A DNA stretch of 64,000 nt from Capnocytophaga felis (GCF_009684755.1 NZ_BLBC01000008.1:62001-126000), one strand, 5' to 3'; positions 8,277-17,490 are shown, numbered from the stretch's first letter. Made by a program: numbers and translations. Notes: a model not told the origin generated them from the sequence alone.

Positions 8277-9560
8277 ATGAATAAAAAAATATTTTTGTTT
8301 GTTTTTGCTTTATTTTCAGTTGTTTATACTGTGTCTTCGCAACAAACAACAGAGTCGCCTTATTCCTATTATGGCATTGGGGAGCTAAATCCTAAAGGGA
8401 CTGTTGAGGAGAAAGCTATGGGAGGAATAGGAATTTTTGCTGATAGTACACGTGTAAATATGCAAAATCCGGCAACTTTATCACATCTGAAATTGACTGC
8501 TTTTTCAGGAGGAGCTTCTTTCGATTATAAAAAAATTGTTTCGAATGTAACAAAAATAGGAACTAATTCCACTTCAGTAGATTATATAGCATTGGGCTTT
8601 CCTATAATTGAAAAGTTAGGATTTGCAGTAGGTTTGGTGCCGTTTTCTTCTGTGGGGTATAAATTAGCATCAAGGCAAACAATTGATGGAGTGGCTCAAC
8701 TCAATCAATTTGAAGGTAAAGGTAATGTAAATCAGTTTTTTATTTCATCAGGATATGAAATTTACAAAGGTTTGAGCTTTGGAGCATCACTCAAATTTAA
8801 TTTTGGAAAGATTGAAATGAAGGATATGCTGAAAATTTCAAACGTTGATTTTTACACTCAAGAAGATAGCAAATCATCACTAAGAGGTGTTTCTGCAAAT
8901 GTTGGGTTACATTACACAAAAGCTTTGAAGAACAAATTGAGAATTTCATCATCATTGGTGTTTACGCCTGAAAGTAAATTGAATTCAGAAAATGAAAGAA
9001 TGATATCTACTTTCGGAAATGCAAATGCCGGCAATAATTCTAATTTAATTGTTAAGGAAACTCAGGTAAAAAATTTGGAAGCCATCGGGCTGAAAGAAAC
9101 AAAACTAACATTGCCTTCGCAGTTTGAAGTTGGTTTTGGCATAGGAAAAGACCTTCAGTGGTTTGCTGGAGTAGCATATACACACTCAAATACTGAAAAA
9201 TTCTCAAATCCGTTTCTTTCTGCAACAAATGTAAATTACGAAAACGGATATAAAATTGCACTTGGAGGATTTTATGTGCCTCAATATAATTCGATTTCAA
9301 GTTATTGGAAAAGAGTTACATACAGAGCCGGATTCCGTTATGAGAAAACAGGAATTATGTTAAATAATCAATCAATCGATGACTTTGGCATATCTTTTGG
9401 GTTGAGTTTTCCTGTGAGAGGATTTTCGAATCTAACAACAGGATTTGAATTCGGGCAAAAAGGAACGTTAAAACAAAATTTGATAAAAGAAAATTACTTT
9501 AATCTTAAAATAGGAATCACCTTGAATGACAAATGGTTCCAAAGAACTAAATATCAATAA
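8277..9560 (+). CDS. Outer-membrane beta-barrel protein, FadL/OMPP1-like
   Basis: A 428-residue protein with a signal peptide (MNKKIFLFVFALFSVVYTVSSQ) and a mature start SPYSYYGIGE typical of a Bacteroidota outer-membrane barrel family often placed near FadL/OMPP1. The body is made of alternating amphipathic strands and Gly/aromatic turns; no enzymatic motif is seen. The ATG at 8277 is chosen because it opens the signal peptide, although the frame stays open back to 8217 inside coaX. It is 25 bases after coaX and overlaps no other real gene. The transported substrate is unknown. Confidence 0.75.
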   Translation: MNKKIFLFVFALFSVVYTVSSQQTTESPYSYYGIGELNPKGTVEEKAMGGIGIFADSTRVNMQNPATLSHLKLTAFSGGASFDYKKIVSNVTKIGTNSTSVDYIALGFPIIEKLGFAVGLVPFSSVGYKLASRQTIDGVAQLNQFEGKGNVNQFFISSGYEIYKGLSFGASLKFNFGKIEMKDMLKISNVDFYTQEDSKSSLRGVSANVGLHYTKALKNKLRISSSLVFTPESKLNSENERMISTFGNANAGNNSNLIVKETQVKNLEAIGLKETKLTLPSQFEVGFGIGKDLQWFAGVAYTHSNTEKFSNPFLSATNVNYENGYKIALGGFYVPQYNSISSYWKRVTYRAGFRYEKTGIMLNNQSIDDFGISFGLSFPVRGFSNLTTGFEFGQKGTLKQNLIKENYFNLKIGITLNDKWFQRTKYQ

Positions 9561-9582
9561 GAACAATAAAAAACAACGAAAA

Positions 9583-10914
9583 ATGAAAAAAAGATTATTA
9601 TTAGCAGCATTTGTAGTAAGTGTTTTTTACGTGGGCAGTGCACAAGCTCAGGATTGTAAACAAGACCAAGAGCTTCAACAAAATTTATCAATTTTTAATG
9701 AGGATGCAAAAGCAAAACGTTATGATGCAGCGTATCCTGTTTGGAAATCTGTTTATGAGAAATGCCCAAGTATTAATGCTGCCGTGTTTGTACGTGGAGA
9801 AGCTATCCTAAAACATAAGATAGATAAAAGCACTGGAGCAGAAAAAGAAAATTTCGTGAAGGATTTGCTTAAACTTTACGAAGATTACAACAAATATTTC
9901 CCAAACAGAATGGGAACAACTGAAATGCGTACTAAACAAGCTTTGTTGATTTCTGACAATAAAGAAAAAGTTTATGAACTATTGAAAAAAGCATTTGATG
10001 AAGATAGGGAAAACTTCAAAAATGAAAAAGCATTGTACTTGTATTTTTCAGTTTTAGTTTCTTTGCACGAAGAAGGTAAAAAACCATTACAAGATGTTTT
10101 TGACACATACGATGACGTTGTTGAGAAAATTCAGGATGAGAAAAACCTTCTGTCTGAAACTATTAACAAATACATCGCACAGGAAGAAGCAGGGACAATC
10201 AGTGCTAAGGATAAGAAAATATTAGAAGCTTCTCGTCAACGTGTTGATAACTATGAACTTATTGGAGAAAGTGTTGATGCAAAATTGGGAAGATTGGCTG
10301 ATTGTGATAACCTAATTCCGTTATATAGCAAAAACTTTGATGCAAACAAAACTAACGAAGTTTGGTTGAGAAGAGCTGCAGGGAAAATGTCAGATAAAGA
10401 TTGTACAAGTGATCCGCTTTTCGTGAAAATAGTTAGCTCTTTACACGAATTGTCTCCTTCAGCTTCATCTGCATATTATTTGGGAGTGTTGAATGACAGA
10501 AATAAAAATTCTGCAAAGGCTGTTGAGTACTATAATGAGTCTGTTCGTTTAGAAAGCGATAATCTTAAAAAATCAAAAATTTTAACTAAGATTGCTTCAA
10601 AACACTCAAAATCAGGTGCAGTTAAGTATGCTCAAGATGCGTTGAAATATAATCCTTCAAACTCTGATGCTTATCGTATAATGGCTCAGGCTTATGCAAG
10701 CAGTGCTAATGAGTGCGGAAGTACTTCTTTTGAAAAACGTGCAATCTATTGGTTAGCAGCAAGTACAGCGCGTAAAGGAGGATTGGAAAGCTTAGCAAAA
10801 CATTATGATGCATTGGCTCCTTCAAAAGTTGATGTTTTTGAGTCAGGAATGGCTGGGAAAACCATTACATTTAAATGTTGGGTAGGGCAATCAGTGAAAG
10901 TTCCTGCACTATAA
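9583..10914 (+). CDS. Periplasmic tetratricopeptide-repeat protein
   Basis: A 443-residue exported protein with a clear signal peptide (cleavage near SAQAQ, about residue 20) and helical TPR-like repeats through the length, clearest at about 310-400 (AYYLGVLNDRNKNSAKAVEYY, ALKYNPSNSDAYRIMAQAYA). The repeats imply a protein-protein scaffold. The start at 9583 is set by the signal peptide; the frame extends upstream to 9526 with a Lys/Asn-rich stretch that is not plausible. It lies between the barrel protein and lptC, so a role in envelope assembly is a fair inference, but its partner is unknown. Confidence 0.75.
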   Translation: MKKRLLLAAFVVSVFYVGSAQAQDCKQDQELQQNLSIFNEDAKAKRYDAAYPVWKSVYEKCPSINAAVFVRGEAILKHKIDKSTGAEKENFVKDLLKLYEDYNKYFPNRMGTTEMRTKQALLISDNKEKVYELLKKAFDEDRENFKNEKALYLYFSVLVSLHEEGKKPLQDVFDTYDDVVEKIQDEKNLLSETINKYIAQEEAGTISAKDKKILEASRQRVDNYELIGESVDAKLGRLADCDNLIPLYSKNFDANKTNEVWLRRAAGKMSDKDCTSDPLFVKIVSSLHELSPSASSAYYLGVLNDRNKNSAKAVEYYNESVRLESDNLKKSKILTKIASKHSKSGAVKYAQDALKYNPSNSDAYRIMAQAYASSANECGSTSFEKRAIYWLAASTARKGGLESLAKHYDALAPSKVDVFESGMAGKTITFKCWVGQSVKVPAL

Positions 10915-10918
10915 TAAT

Positions 10919-11500
10919 ATGAAGTTTTTTGTGTTATCTAAAAATAAATTGAAAAGCATTGCCGTACTTTCTTGTATGGCAATACTTTTTTCGTGTAAAA
11001 ATGATTTGAAAAGCCTTCAACAGATGAATGTGGTTCATAAGTTTCCGCAAGGGGAAGTGTTTGATTTCAGATTGGTTTACACAGATTCTACGAAGGTGGT
11101 TGCTATTATCACAAGTCCACAAAACAAGGATTTTTCCAATCAGCAATTTCCTTATTGGGAATTTCCTAAAGGCGTAAAGGTTGATTTTTTTGATAACAAA
11201 AACAATCAGAACACTGTACAAGCCAAGTACGGGATTATTTATAATAATTCGCAAATGGTGGAGCTTCGTGATAGTGTTGTTTTAACAACTTTCGATGGGA
11301 AAAAGCTCGAAACTTCTCAGCTTTTTTGGGACCAAAAACAAGACTGGGTTTTTACAGAAAAGGAATTCATTTTCACTGATTCCATCAAAGGGACACTTAC
11401 AAAAGGCGTTGGAATGGATTTCGATAAGGAATTTTCAACGGTAAAGGCTCACAAAACTACAGGAATTTTGGCTATTGAGGATAAAGAAGAGCAAGAATAA
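10919..11500 (+). CDS. lptC: LPS export protein LptC
   Basis: A 193-residue protein with one N-terminal hydrophobic segment ending in FSCK, which may be a membrane anchor or a lipobox, followed by a beta-jellyroll. The end holds the hallmarks of Bacteroidota LptC: a region around LETSQLFWDQKQDWVFTEK, then GTLTKGVGMDFDKEF. LptC relays lipopolysaccharide from the inner-membrane LptBFG exporter to LptA in the periplasm. It starts 4 bases after the TPR gene, so the two are probably translated together. Identity is by motif recognition; overall divergence from proteobacterial LptC is expected. Confidence 0.82.
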   Translation: MKFFVLSKNKLKSIAVLSCMAILFSCKNDLKSLQQMNVVHKFPQGEVFDFRLVYTDSTKVVAIITSPQNKDFSNQQFPYWEFPKGVKVDFFDNKNNQNTVQAKYGIIYNNSQMVELRDSVVLTTFDGKKLETSQLFWDQKQDWVFTEKEFIFTDSIKGTLTKGVGMDFDKEFSTVKAHKTTGILAIEDKEEQE

Positions 11501-11526
11501 ATCATAAATCTTAATTATTTAGAACT

Positions 11527-11730
11527 TTGAACGCAAGAATTTTTTTCGAATATGCTTATTTGGTAGTTTGTGTAATTTCCATCTACTTAGCTGTGGAATA
11601 TTGGCAAACAGACCAAAAACAATCCTTTTATCTTTACATTGCTTTTGCGGTGGCTTCCTTAGCAATGTTTTTTCTTAGAAGAAGAAACAGAAAGCGAGGT
11701 AGCGGAAAGGGAAATTCACAATCTTCATAA
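11527..11730 (+). CDS. Small two-helix membrane protein downstream of lptC
   Basis: A 67-residue protein with two hydrophobic helices (about residues 8-25 and 34-50) and a strongly basic tail (LRRRNRKRGSGK). It starts at TTG, as there is no in-frame ATG upstream before a stop. Similar short proteins sit just after lptC in other flavobacteria, as far as I recall, which supports it being real. Function is unknown. Confidence 0.65.
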   Translation: MNARIFFEYAYLVVCVISIYLAVEYWQTDQKQSFYLYIAFAVASLAMFFLRRRNRKRGSGKGNSQSS

Positions 11731-11803
11731 ATCAGTTTTTTTCTTCTTTAGAAAATTTATTCTCCCCAAAATAATTAACTAATTGTTAATTGTGTGAGGT
11801 TGG

Positions 11804-11833
11804 TTGTCAATTGTCTTTTTTTTCGTACTTTTG
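11804..11833 (+). promoter_or_regulatory. Promoter of the IPExxxVDY-pyk pair
   Basis: TTG at 11804-11806, 19-base spacer, TACTTTTG at 11826-11833. The boxes lie 20 bases before the ATG at 11853, which supports that start over the in-frame one at 11790. Confidence 0.7.
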
Positions 11834-11852
11834 TTGCGTTAAAAGTTGTGTT

Positions 11853-12326
11853 ATGATTGTACACAGACTATCAAGAGATTTTTTAGATGATGATTTCCGG
11901 CTGATGGCTATTCATACCACAATGAAAGATTATCGTTTGGTTTACTTTCTGAATAAGATTTTGAAAATCAGATTGTCAAAAGATTGCAAGAAAAGGACTT
12001 TTGTAGGAGTCGATAATGATGCCAATTTTTCGTATTACCATTGGTATGATGAGTCATCAAAAATCAATTGGAATTGCATTGCTAATAGGTCAGTTACTGA
12101 AACTAAGATGAAGGTAACTTCTTTATTTGAAAGTACTACTTTTGTTAATTATTTGATTGATAATCAGCGAAAAATCGATTTTTTCCTGAAAATAAATCCG
12201 GAAGGAAGATTTGACGAAAAAGAAATCATAAAAAAAATTGCAGCAATCCCAGATGTTTCAGCAATTTATAAAATAGATACAGACACATTAAGTTCAAAAC
12301 ATAAAGTAATATTTCAAGAATGTTAA
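11853..12326 (+). CDS. IPExxxVDY-family protein
   Basis: A 157-residue cytoplasmic protein of a family found next to pyk in many flavobacteria. The N-terminal LMAIHTTMKDYRLVYFLNK and WNCIANRS segments match my memory of the family. The motif that names it is degenerate here: where I expect I-P-E-x-x-x-V-D-Y it reads I-D-N-Q-R-K-I-D-F, just before FLKI. The start at 11853 follows the promoter. The last 7 bases overlap pyk, so the two are translationally coupled. Biochemical function is unknown. Confidence 0.75.
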   Translation: MIVHRLSRDFLDDDFRLMAIHTTMKDYRLVYFLNKILKIRLSKDCKKRTFVGVDNDANFSYYHWYDESSKINWNCIANRSVTETKMKVTSLFESTTFVNYLIDNQRKIDFFLKINPEGRFDEKEIIKKIAAIPDVSAIYKIDTDTLSSKHKVIFQEC

Positions 12327-13771
12327 ATACAAAGAAAACAAAAATCGTAGCTACCTTAGGTCCGGCTACGGATACAAGAGATGTAATTAAAGATATGATG
12401 CAGGCAGGAGTGAATGTATTTCGTATCAATTTTTCGCACGCTGATTATGAAGATGTGAAAAAGCGTATAGAAATGATTCGTTCTGTCAATAAAGAATACG
12501 GATATAATACAGCTATTTTGGCTGACCTTCAAGGACCTAAGTTGCGTGTGGGAGTTATGGAAGAAGGAATTATCGTAAATCCGGGAGATAAGATAACATT
12601 CGCAACAGGAGAGCCTTTTACAGGTAATCAGGACAGAGTGTATATGAATTACAAGGAGTTTCCTAAGGATGTAAATCCGGGTGAACGCATTTTGCTTGAT
12701 GACGGAAAGCTCATTTTCAGAGTCGTTTCAACAAACAGAGAAAATGAAGTTGAAGCAGAGGTAATTCAAGGAGGACCATTAAAATCTAAAAAAGGAGTAA
12801 ACCTTCCTAATACAAACGTTTCATTACCTGCACTTACCGAAAAAGATATAAAAGATGCACTTTTTGCAATTTCACAAGAAGTAGATTGGTTTGCTCTTTC
12901 GTTTGTACGTAATCCTGCTGATATTCAGGATTTGAAAGATTTGATAAATGAAAATTCAAGTAACAGAATTCCTATCATTGCCAAAATTGAAAAACCAGAA
13001 GCTTTGGTGAACATAGATAAAATTATGGCTAACTGTGACGGAATTATGGTTGCTCGAGGTGATTTGGGAGTAGAAATTCCTGCCGAAGAAGTACCTTTGA
13101 TTCAGAAAGAGTTAGTACACAAAGCGAAATTGTATCATATTCCTGTAATCATTGCCACACAAATGATGGAAAGTATGATTTCAAGCTTGACTCCAACGCG
13201 TGCCGAAGTAAACGATGTAGGAAACTCCGTAATGGACGGAGCCGATGCGGTAATGCTTTCAGGAGAGACATCTGTTGGGGCGTATCCGGTGCAGGTAATA
13301 GAGCAAATGAGCCGCATTATCAAAAGTGTAGAAGAATCAGAATTGATAAAAGTACCTATGCGTACACCTTTCGTTCGTTCAGGACGTTACGTAACAAACT
13401 CAATTTGTTTTCACGCGGCTACAATGGCAAATGAAATGAATGCTAAAGTTATCTCAACGTTGACAAATAGTGGATATACGGCTTATCGCATTTCATCATA
13501 CCGCCCGAATTCACACATTTTGGTCTTTACATCAAGTAAGCGTATTTTAACGCAATTGAGTCTGCTTTGGGGAGTTACTACTTTCTATTATGACAGATTT
13601 GTATCAACTGATGAAACCATTGAGGACGTTAATCATATCGCTAACGAGAAAGGTTACGTAAATATGGGTGACATTATGATTAGTTTGGCGGCAATGCCAA
13701 TACAAGGTAAAGGAAAAGTAAATACTTTACGCGTTTCTGAAATAGATTCGTGTGCAATTAAAGCAAAATAA
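12320..13771 (+). CDS. pyk: Pyruvate kinase
   Basis: A 483-residue glycolytic enzyme that converts phosphoenolpyruvate and ADP to pyruvate and ATP. It opens with TKIVATLGPAT, then FRINFSH (active-site Arg and Asn), ADLQGPKLRVG, a beta-barrel B domain (about 70-170), the catalytic signature IPIIAKIEKPEAL with its Lys and Glu, VARGDLGVEIP, and ATQMMESM. A C-terminal allosteric domain follows. Length and motifs are normal. It overlaps the preceding gene and is followed by a hairpin terminator at 13801. Confidence 0.97.
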   Translation: MLNTKKTKIVATLGPATDTRDVIKDMMQAGVNVFRINFSHADYEDVKKRIEMIRSVNKEYGYNTAILADLQGPKLRVGVMEEGIIVNPGDKITFATGEPFTGNQDRVYMNYKEFPKDVNPGERILLDDGKLIFRVVSTNRENEVEAEVIQGGPLKSKKGVNLPNTNVSLPALTEKDIKDALFAISQEVDWFALSFVRNPADIQDLKDLINENSSNRIPIIAKIEKPEALVNIDKIMANCDGIMVARGDLGVEIPAEEVPLIQKELVHKAKLYHIPVIIATQMMESMISSLTPTRAEVNDVGNSVMDGADAVMLSGETSVGAYPVQVIEQMSRIIKSVEESELIKVPMRTPFVRSGRYVTNSICFHAATMANEMNAKVISTLTNSGYTAYRISSYRPNSHILVFTSSKRILTQLSLLWGVTTFYYDRFVSTDETIEDVNHIANEKGYVNMGDIMISLAAMPIQGKGKVNTLRVSEIDSCAIKAK

Positions 13772-13800
13772 AAAGCCATATAAGTTATTTTTAGGATAGG

Positions 13801-13839
13801 AAGCAGTAGCATAGTAAAGAACTATCTACTGCTTTTTTT
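13801..13839. terminator. Bidirectional terminator between pyk and the DUF2059 gene
   Basis: Inverted repeat AAGCAGTAG / CTACTGCTT with further pairing inside (ATAG/CTAT) and a run of T on the plus strand. It serves convergent genes on both sides. Confidence 0.8.
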
Positions 13840-13840
13840 G

Positions 13841-14251
13841 TTATTGTTTCATATATTTTTGAATGATAGGAGTTAGCTTTTCTCTTCCCCATTTTGCTCC
13901 TTCAGCTAAGCCTTTTTGTGTTAAAACAGAAGTTTTTTCTGCCATTTTTTTACCAATTGGAGTTTCATAGAACTTTAGCAATTCTTTAATTTCGCTGTGT
14001 GTGAATTCTTCCATATAAATTTTTGCCATAGTTTCGTAAAGTTCAGGCATTAAGGCTTTAATTTCCATTTCGGCAGCATCAACTTTATCCGCAGGAATGA
14101 ATTGTTTTAGAGAGGTAGTTACAGCATCAAAAGAAGCTCCACTCACTATTGAAATCAGTTTTTGAGTGTCTTTTTTAAAATTGTCATTCTCTTGTGAAAA
14201 ACCGTAGAATGTTGTAAATAAAACAGTTAATGTTAATAAAATTCTTTTCAT
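13841..14251 (-). CDS. DUF2059 family exported protein
   Basis: A 136-residue protein with a signal peptide (MKRILLTLTVLFTTFYGFSQ) and an all-helical body matching DUF2059: the conserved FTHSEIKELLKFYETPIGKKM near residues 85-105 is the family core. DUF2059 proteins are small periplasmic proteins of unknown function. It is a single gene, convergent with pyk, and shares its terminator. I saw no clear promoter of the TAnnTTTG type directly upstream. Confidence 0.85.
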   Translation of the reverse strand: MKRILLTLTVLFTTFYGFSQENDNFKKDTQKLISIVSGASFDAVTTSLKQFIPADKVDAAEMEIKALMPELYETMAKIYMEEFTHSEIKELLKFYETPIGKKMAEKTSVLTQKGLAEGAKWGREKLTPIIQKYMKQ

Positions 14252-14425
14252 TGCAAAATATTTTTTGATTATCCCGACGAAGATATAAGATTTTTTTCAA
14301 AAAATAAAATTAATTGGTAGAAATTAATAGATAAATAATAATTCTTAAAAAATCATTATCTTTTGCAAAAAGGCATACTTATTGTATATGTGTAAAGGTA
14401 TTAACATTTTAATATTTTCTGAGCG

Positions 14426-16075
14426 ATGAATAATAATGTATCTATTGTCTTTTTTGCTTTTTTTTCCCTTATGGTGAATGTGTTATGTGCTCAAGCTCCT
14501 GTTTTTACTAACGCAAAAGCCGAAAAAGTACAACTTTACTTCAATGGAGCTGAAATTCAGCAAGTAGCTAATGTTACCCTGCCTAAAGGAACTTCTGAGG
14601 TGGTGATTGCCAATGTTGCAAATTATTTGGATGAAAATTCCATACAAATAAAATCAACTTCTAAAGTTACCATTTTGTCTGTTCAATTTACAAATCAGGC
14701 AATTACAGGATATGAAGAGAATTATGTATCGGAATTAGTTCGCCCGATTTATGATAGTATTCAACTTGTTGAAAAAGAAATTGGGAAAAATAAAATTCTT
14801 CAGAATTCCGTTACAAAATCTGTTGAATTATTGGACAAAAATCAACAATTATCAGGAGCGAATGTAAACACAGCAGAACTGTCAAAACTGCTTGATTTTT
14901 ATAAGAATAAAAGATACGAGCTTGAAAATCAGCTGAAAAATATTGCTGAAAAGAATAAAGAACTACAAAAAAAATTAAGTTCGTTAAAATTCCGCTTAGG
15001 GGCAACCTCTTCCCAAAATACAATTAACAGAGGGAAATTGGTACTCAGAGTGATTAATGAAGTTGCAGGGAAAGTCCCTTTTCAGCTTAATTACATTTCT
15101 TACCAAGCTCATTGGAATCCGTTTTACGAAGTTCGTTCCGAGAAAGTTAATACCCCAATTACATTGAAGTACAATGCGGCTGTAAGTCAGAATACCGGGG
15201 TTGATTGGAATGACGTAAAGCTAACTTTATCAAGTGGTTATGTGAATGCATACACACAAGCTCCAACATTGAACACTTGGTTTATATACTCCAGAAAAAA
15301 CGATTCTGATAAAACAGTGTATCAAGAAATTACAAATGTTAGAAGAGAAAAAGCTGCTTTTCATAAAAATATGCAAACGATGGAACTTGAACCTGTGGAA
15401 GTTGCCAATGAAGATATGGTTTTGGAAGACAAGTCATTAGATGATGTGGTAGTGATGGGGGAAACGCAATTCAATGTGGTTTTTGATATTGATTTGCCTT
15501 ATACAATTCTTTCCAATGGAAAAAAACACAGTGTTTCACTGAAAAATTTAGAAATTCCCGCAACTTATCAATATTATTCGGCACCGAAATATGATTTAGG
15601 AGCATATTTGATGGGGAATATTGAAAATTATGGCAAATATAACCTTCTTTCTGGAGAGGCAAGCCTTATTTTTGAAGGAATGTATGTCGGAAAAACAACG
15701 ATTAATCCTGAAAATGCGAATAAAAAACTTTTGTTAAGCTTAGGGAAAGATAAAAAAATCATTACAGAAAGAAAGTTGATTTCAAAAAATACCGAAAATA
15801 AATCATTAAGTTCCAAAAAAGTACAGACATTTGCATATGAAATTAGCGTACAAAACAACAAAAAGGAAGCCATAGTCATTGAAATTGAAGACCAAGTGCC
15901 TGTTAGCACAGAAAAAGACATTAAAGTTTCGCTAACAGAAGCTAAAGAAGCAGTTTTTGATAAAGAAAAGGGAAGTTTGAAGTGGAAATTGAGTTTAAAA
16001 CCCAATGAAAATAGAAAAATCAGATTTGTTTATCAAATAGAATCTGGCAAGGATACAATTGTTGAAAATCTTTAG
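14426..16075 (+). CDS. DUF4139 (MuiA-like) exported protein
   Basis: A 549-residue exported protein with a signal peptide (cleavage near VLCAQ). Residues about 28-125 fit DUF4140 (AEIQQVANVTLPKGTSEVVI), a coiled coil follows (about 130-190), then the DUF4139 beta domain to the end (around YISYQAHWNPFYEVR and AVSQNTGVDWNDVKLTLSSG). Proteins of this build are often labelled mucoidy inhibitor MuiA, but that function is not established here. It stands alone, ahead of a good terminator. Confidence 0.82.
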   Translation: MNNNVSIVFFAFFSLMVNVLCAQAPVFTNAKAEKVQLYFNGAEIQQVANVTLPKGTSEVVIANVANYLDENSIQIKSTSKVTILSVQFTNQAITGYEENYVSELVRPIYDSIQLVEKEIGKNKILQNSVTKSVELLDKNQQLSGANVNTAELSKLLDFYKNKRYELENQLKNIAEKNKELQKKLSSLKFRLGATSSQNTINRGKLVLRVINEVAGKVPFQLNYISYQAHWNPFYEVRSEKVNTPITLKYNAAVSQNTGVDWNDVKLTLSSGYVNAYTQAPTLNTWFIYSRKNDSDKTVYQEITNVRREKAAFHKNMQTMELEPVEVANEDMVLEDKSLDDVVVMGETQFNVVFDIDLPYTILSNGKKHSVSLKNLEIPATYQYYSAPKYDLGAYLMGNIENYGKYNLLSGEASLIFEGMYVGKTTINPENANKKLLLSLGKDKKIITERKLISKNTENKSLSSKKVQTFAYEISVQNNKKEAIVIEIEDQVPVSTEKDIKVSLTEAKEAVFDKEKGSLKWKLSLKPNENRKIRFVYQIESGKDTIVENL

Positions 16076-16131
16076 AATAGAATCAACAAGAATGATTTCT
16101 TGAATTTACTTTCAATTGTATTATCTTTTTG

Positions 16132-16168
16132 AAAACCTGAATTTTGAAAAAACATTATTCAGGTTTTT
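16132..16168 (+). terminator. Terminator after the DUF4139 gene
   Basis: Stem AAAACCTGAAT / ATTCAGGTTTT with a T-run after it. The T-run also supplies the TTTG of the next promoter. Confidence 0.8.
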
Positions 16169-16195
16169 GTTTTTCGCTGAAATCATCTATATTTG
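16166..16195 (+). promoter_or_regulatory. Promoter of the four-helix membrane protein gene
   Basis: TTTG (16166-16169), 18-base spacer, TATATTTG (16188-16195). It overlaps the T-run of the preceding terminator. Confidence 0.7.
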
Positions 16196-16215
16196 CCCGA
16201 ACTAAATAATTCGCT

Positions 16216-16644
16216 ATGTACGGTACAATTCTTCAACTTCATTCGTGGTTTGCCTATGCAGTGCTTTTGGTGCTTCTTGCGGCAACAGTAAACGCAATCA
16301 TTGGCTTTTTTGGTAAGAGAAAATATACCTCAAAAGATTTAAGATTAGGCCTTTACGCACTTATTTTTTCACATATTCAGTTACTTATAGGTATTATCTT
16401 GTATGTAACTTCTCCGCTTTTCAACGCTTGGAAAGCAGGTGGCGTGATGAAAGATTCATATTTACGACAAATGCTTTTGGAACATCCGTTAATGATTGTT
16501 GTTGGTGTAGTTTTGATTACCATTGGTTGGTCATTGCATAAAAAACAGCCTACGGACAATCGTGCGTTTGGAAAAATTGCTATTTTTTATGCCTTAGGTT
16601 TGATATGTTTCTTATCAAGAATACCTTGGCAGAATTGGTTTTAA
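16216..16644 (+). CDS. Conserved four-helix membrane protein
   Basis: A 142-residue membrane protein with four predicted helices (about 9-30, 45-65, 90-108, 120-137) and short charged loops. Conserved-looking features are HSWFAYAVLL near the start, and histidines in helix 2 (FSHIQLLIG) and before helix 3 (LEHPLMIVVG), a layout like small cytochrome-b-type proteins, though haem binding is not shown. I recall flavobacterial homologues being mislabelled as ribosomal protein L27; nothing here supports that. The gene has its own promoter and terminator. Confidence 0.7.
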   Translation: MYGTILQLHSWFAYAVLLVLLAATVNAIIGFFGKRKYTSKDLRLGLYALIFSHIQLLIGIILYVTSPLFNAWKAGGVMKDSYLRQMLLEHPLMIVVGVVLITIGWSLHKKQPTDNRAFGKIAIFYALGLICFLSRIPWQNWF

Positions 16645-16650
16645 GAAATA

Positions 16651-16688
16651 AAAAACTCCAAATTGTAAAAGCAATTCGGAGTTTTTTT
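16651..16688. terminator. Bidirectional terminator before pdxJ
   Basis: Stem AAAAACTCC-A-AATTG / CAATT-C-GGAGTTTTT (one mismatch), ending in T7 on the plus strand. It separates the membrane protein gene from convergent pdxJ. Confidence 0.85.
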
Positions 16689-16691
16689 ATT

Positions 16692-17405
16692 TTATTTAAG
16701 TTTATTCAAATACAAGTTAACTACGTTTTCCAGTCCCAAATAAAGAGACTCGCTGATGAGTGCGTGCCCGATTGAAACTTCCAATAAATTTGGAATATTT
16801 TCCTTAAAGAATTTGATATTCTCCAAACTCAAATCGTGTCCTGCGTTAAGTCCTAAACCTACTTTTTGAGCTTCCGAAGCTGCTTTTATGTACGGCTCAA
16901 TTCCTTTTTTGTTTCCTTTTTCATATTCGGTTGCGTAACTTTCGGTGTAGAGTTCTACGCGGTCTGTTCCGGTTCCGGCTGCGGCTGTTACCATTGCCTC
17001 TACGGGGTCAACAAACAAAGAAGTTCGGATGCCATTTCGTTTAAATTCAGCAATTATTTCCGTTAAATATGCTTTGTGTTTGATAGTGTCCCAACCTGCA
17101 TTGGAGGTGATGGCATCATCGGCATCAGGAACAAGGGTTACCTGCGTAGGTTTCACTTTCAACACCAAATCCATAAATTTTGGAATAGGATTTCCTTCAA
17201 TGTTGTATTCGGTAACTACGACATTCAGCAAATCAAAAGCATCTTGGTAACGAATATGTCTTTCATCAGGGCGAGGATGAATTGTAATTCCTTCTGCTCC
17301 AAATTTTTGCACGTCAGTTGCCACTTTTAATAAGTTAGGAACATTTCCGCCTCGAGAATTGCGAAGAGTGGCAATTTTGTTGATATTTACACTTAGTTTT
17401 GTCAT
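16692..17405 (-). CDS. pdxJ: Pyridoxine 5'-phosphate synthase
   Basis: A 237-residue TIM-barrel enzyme that joins 1-deoxy-xylulose 5-phosphate and 3-amino-2-oxopropyl phosphate in the DXP-dependent route to vitamin B6. The family start (LSVNINKIATLRNSRGG), the ITIHPRPDERHI loop, QVTLVPDADDAITSNAGWD and GLNAGHDLSLEN are all present, as is the terminal EVSIGHALISESL phosphate site. Length is normal. It is a single-gene unit, divergent from the alpha-2-macroglobulin gene. Confidence 0.96.
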   Translation of the reverse strand: MTKLSVNINKIATLRNSRGGNVPNLLKVATDVQKFGAEGITIHPRPDERHIRYQDAFDLLNVVVTEYNIEGNPIPKFMDLVLKVKPTQVTLVPDADDAITSNAGWDTIKHKAYLTEIIAEFKRNGIRTSLFVDPVEAMVTAAAGTGTDRVELYTESYATEYEKGNKKGIEPYIKAASEAQKVGLGLNAGHDLSLENIKFFKENIPNLLEVSIGHALISESLYLGLENVVNLYLNKLK

Positions 17406-17427
17406 TTCTCATTCAATTATTTGATTA

Positions 17428-17435
17428 CAAAGATA
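17428..17435 (-). promoter_or_regulatory. -7 box of the pdxJ promoter
   Basis: TATCTTTG on the minus strand, 23 bases upstream of the pdxJ start. I see no strong TTTG at the proper distance, so the upstream half is weak. Confidence 0.5.
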
Positions 17436-17490
17436 AGGTTTTCATACAAAAATAAAAGCCGAGGAGTTGAAAAATTATTTTTTTGAATAA

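Noticed and set aside
16216-16644. Ribosomal protein L27
   Set aside because: The protein has four hydrophobic helices and no L27 motif; the label seems to be a database error for this family.
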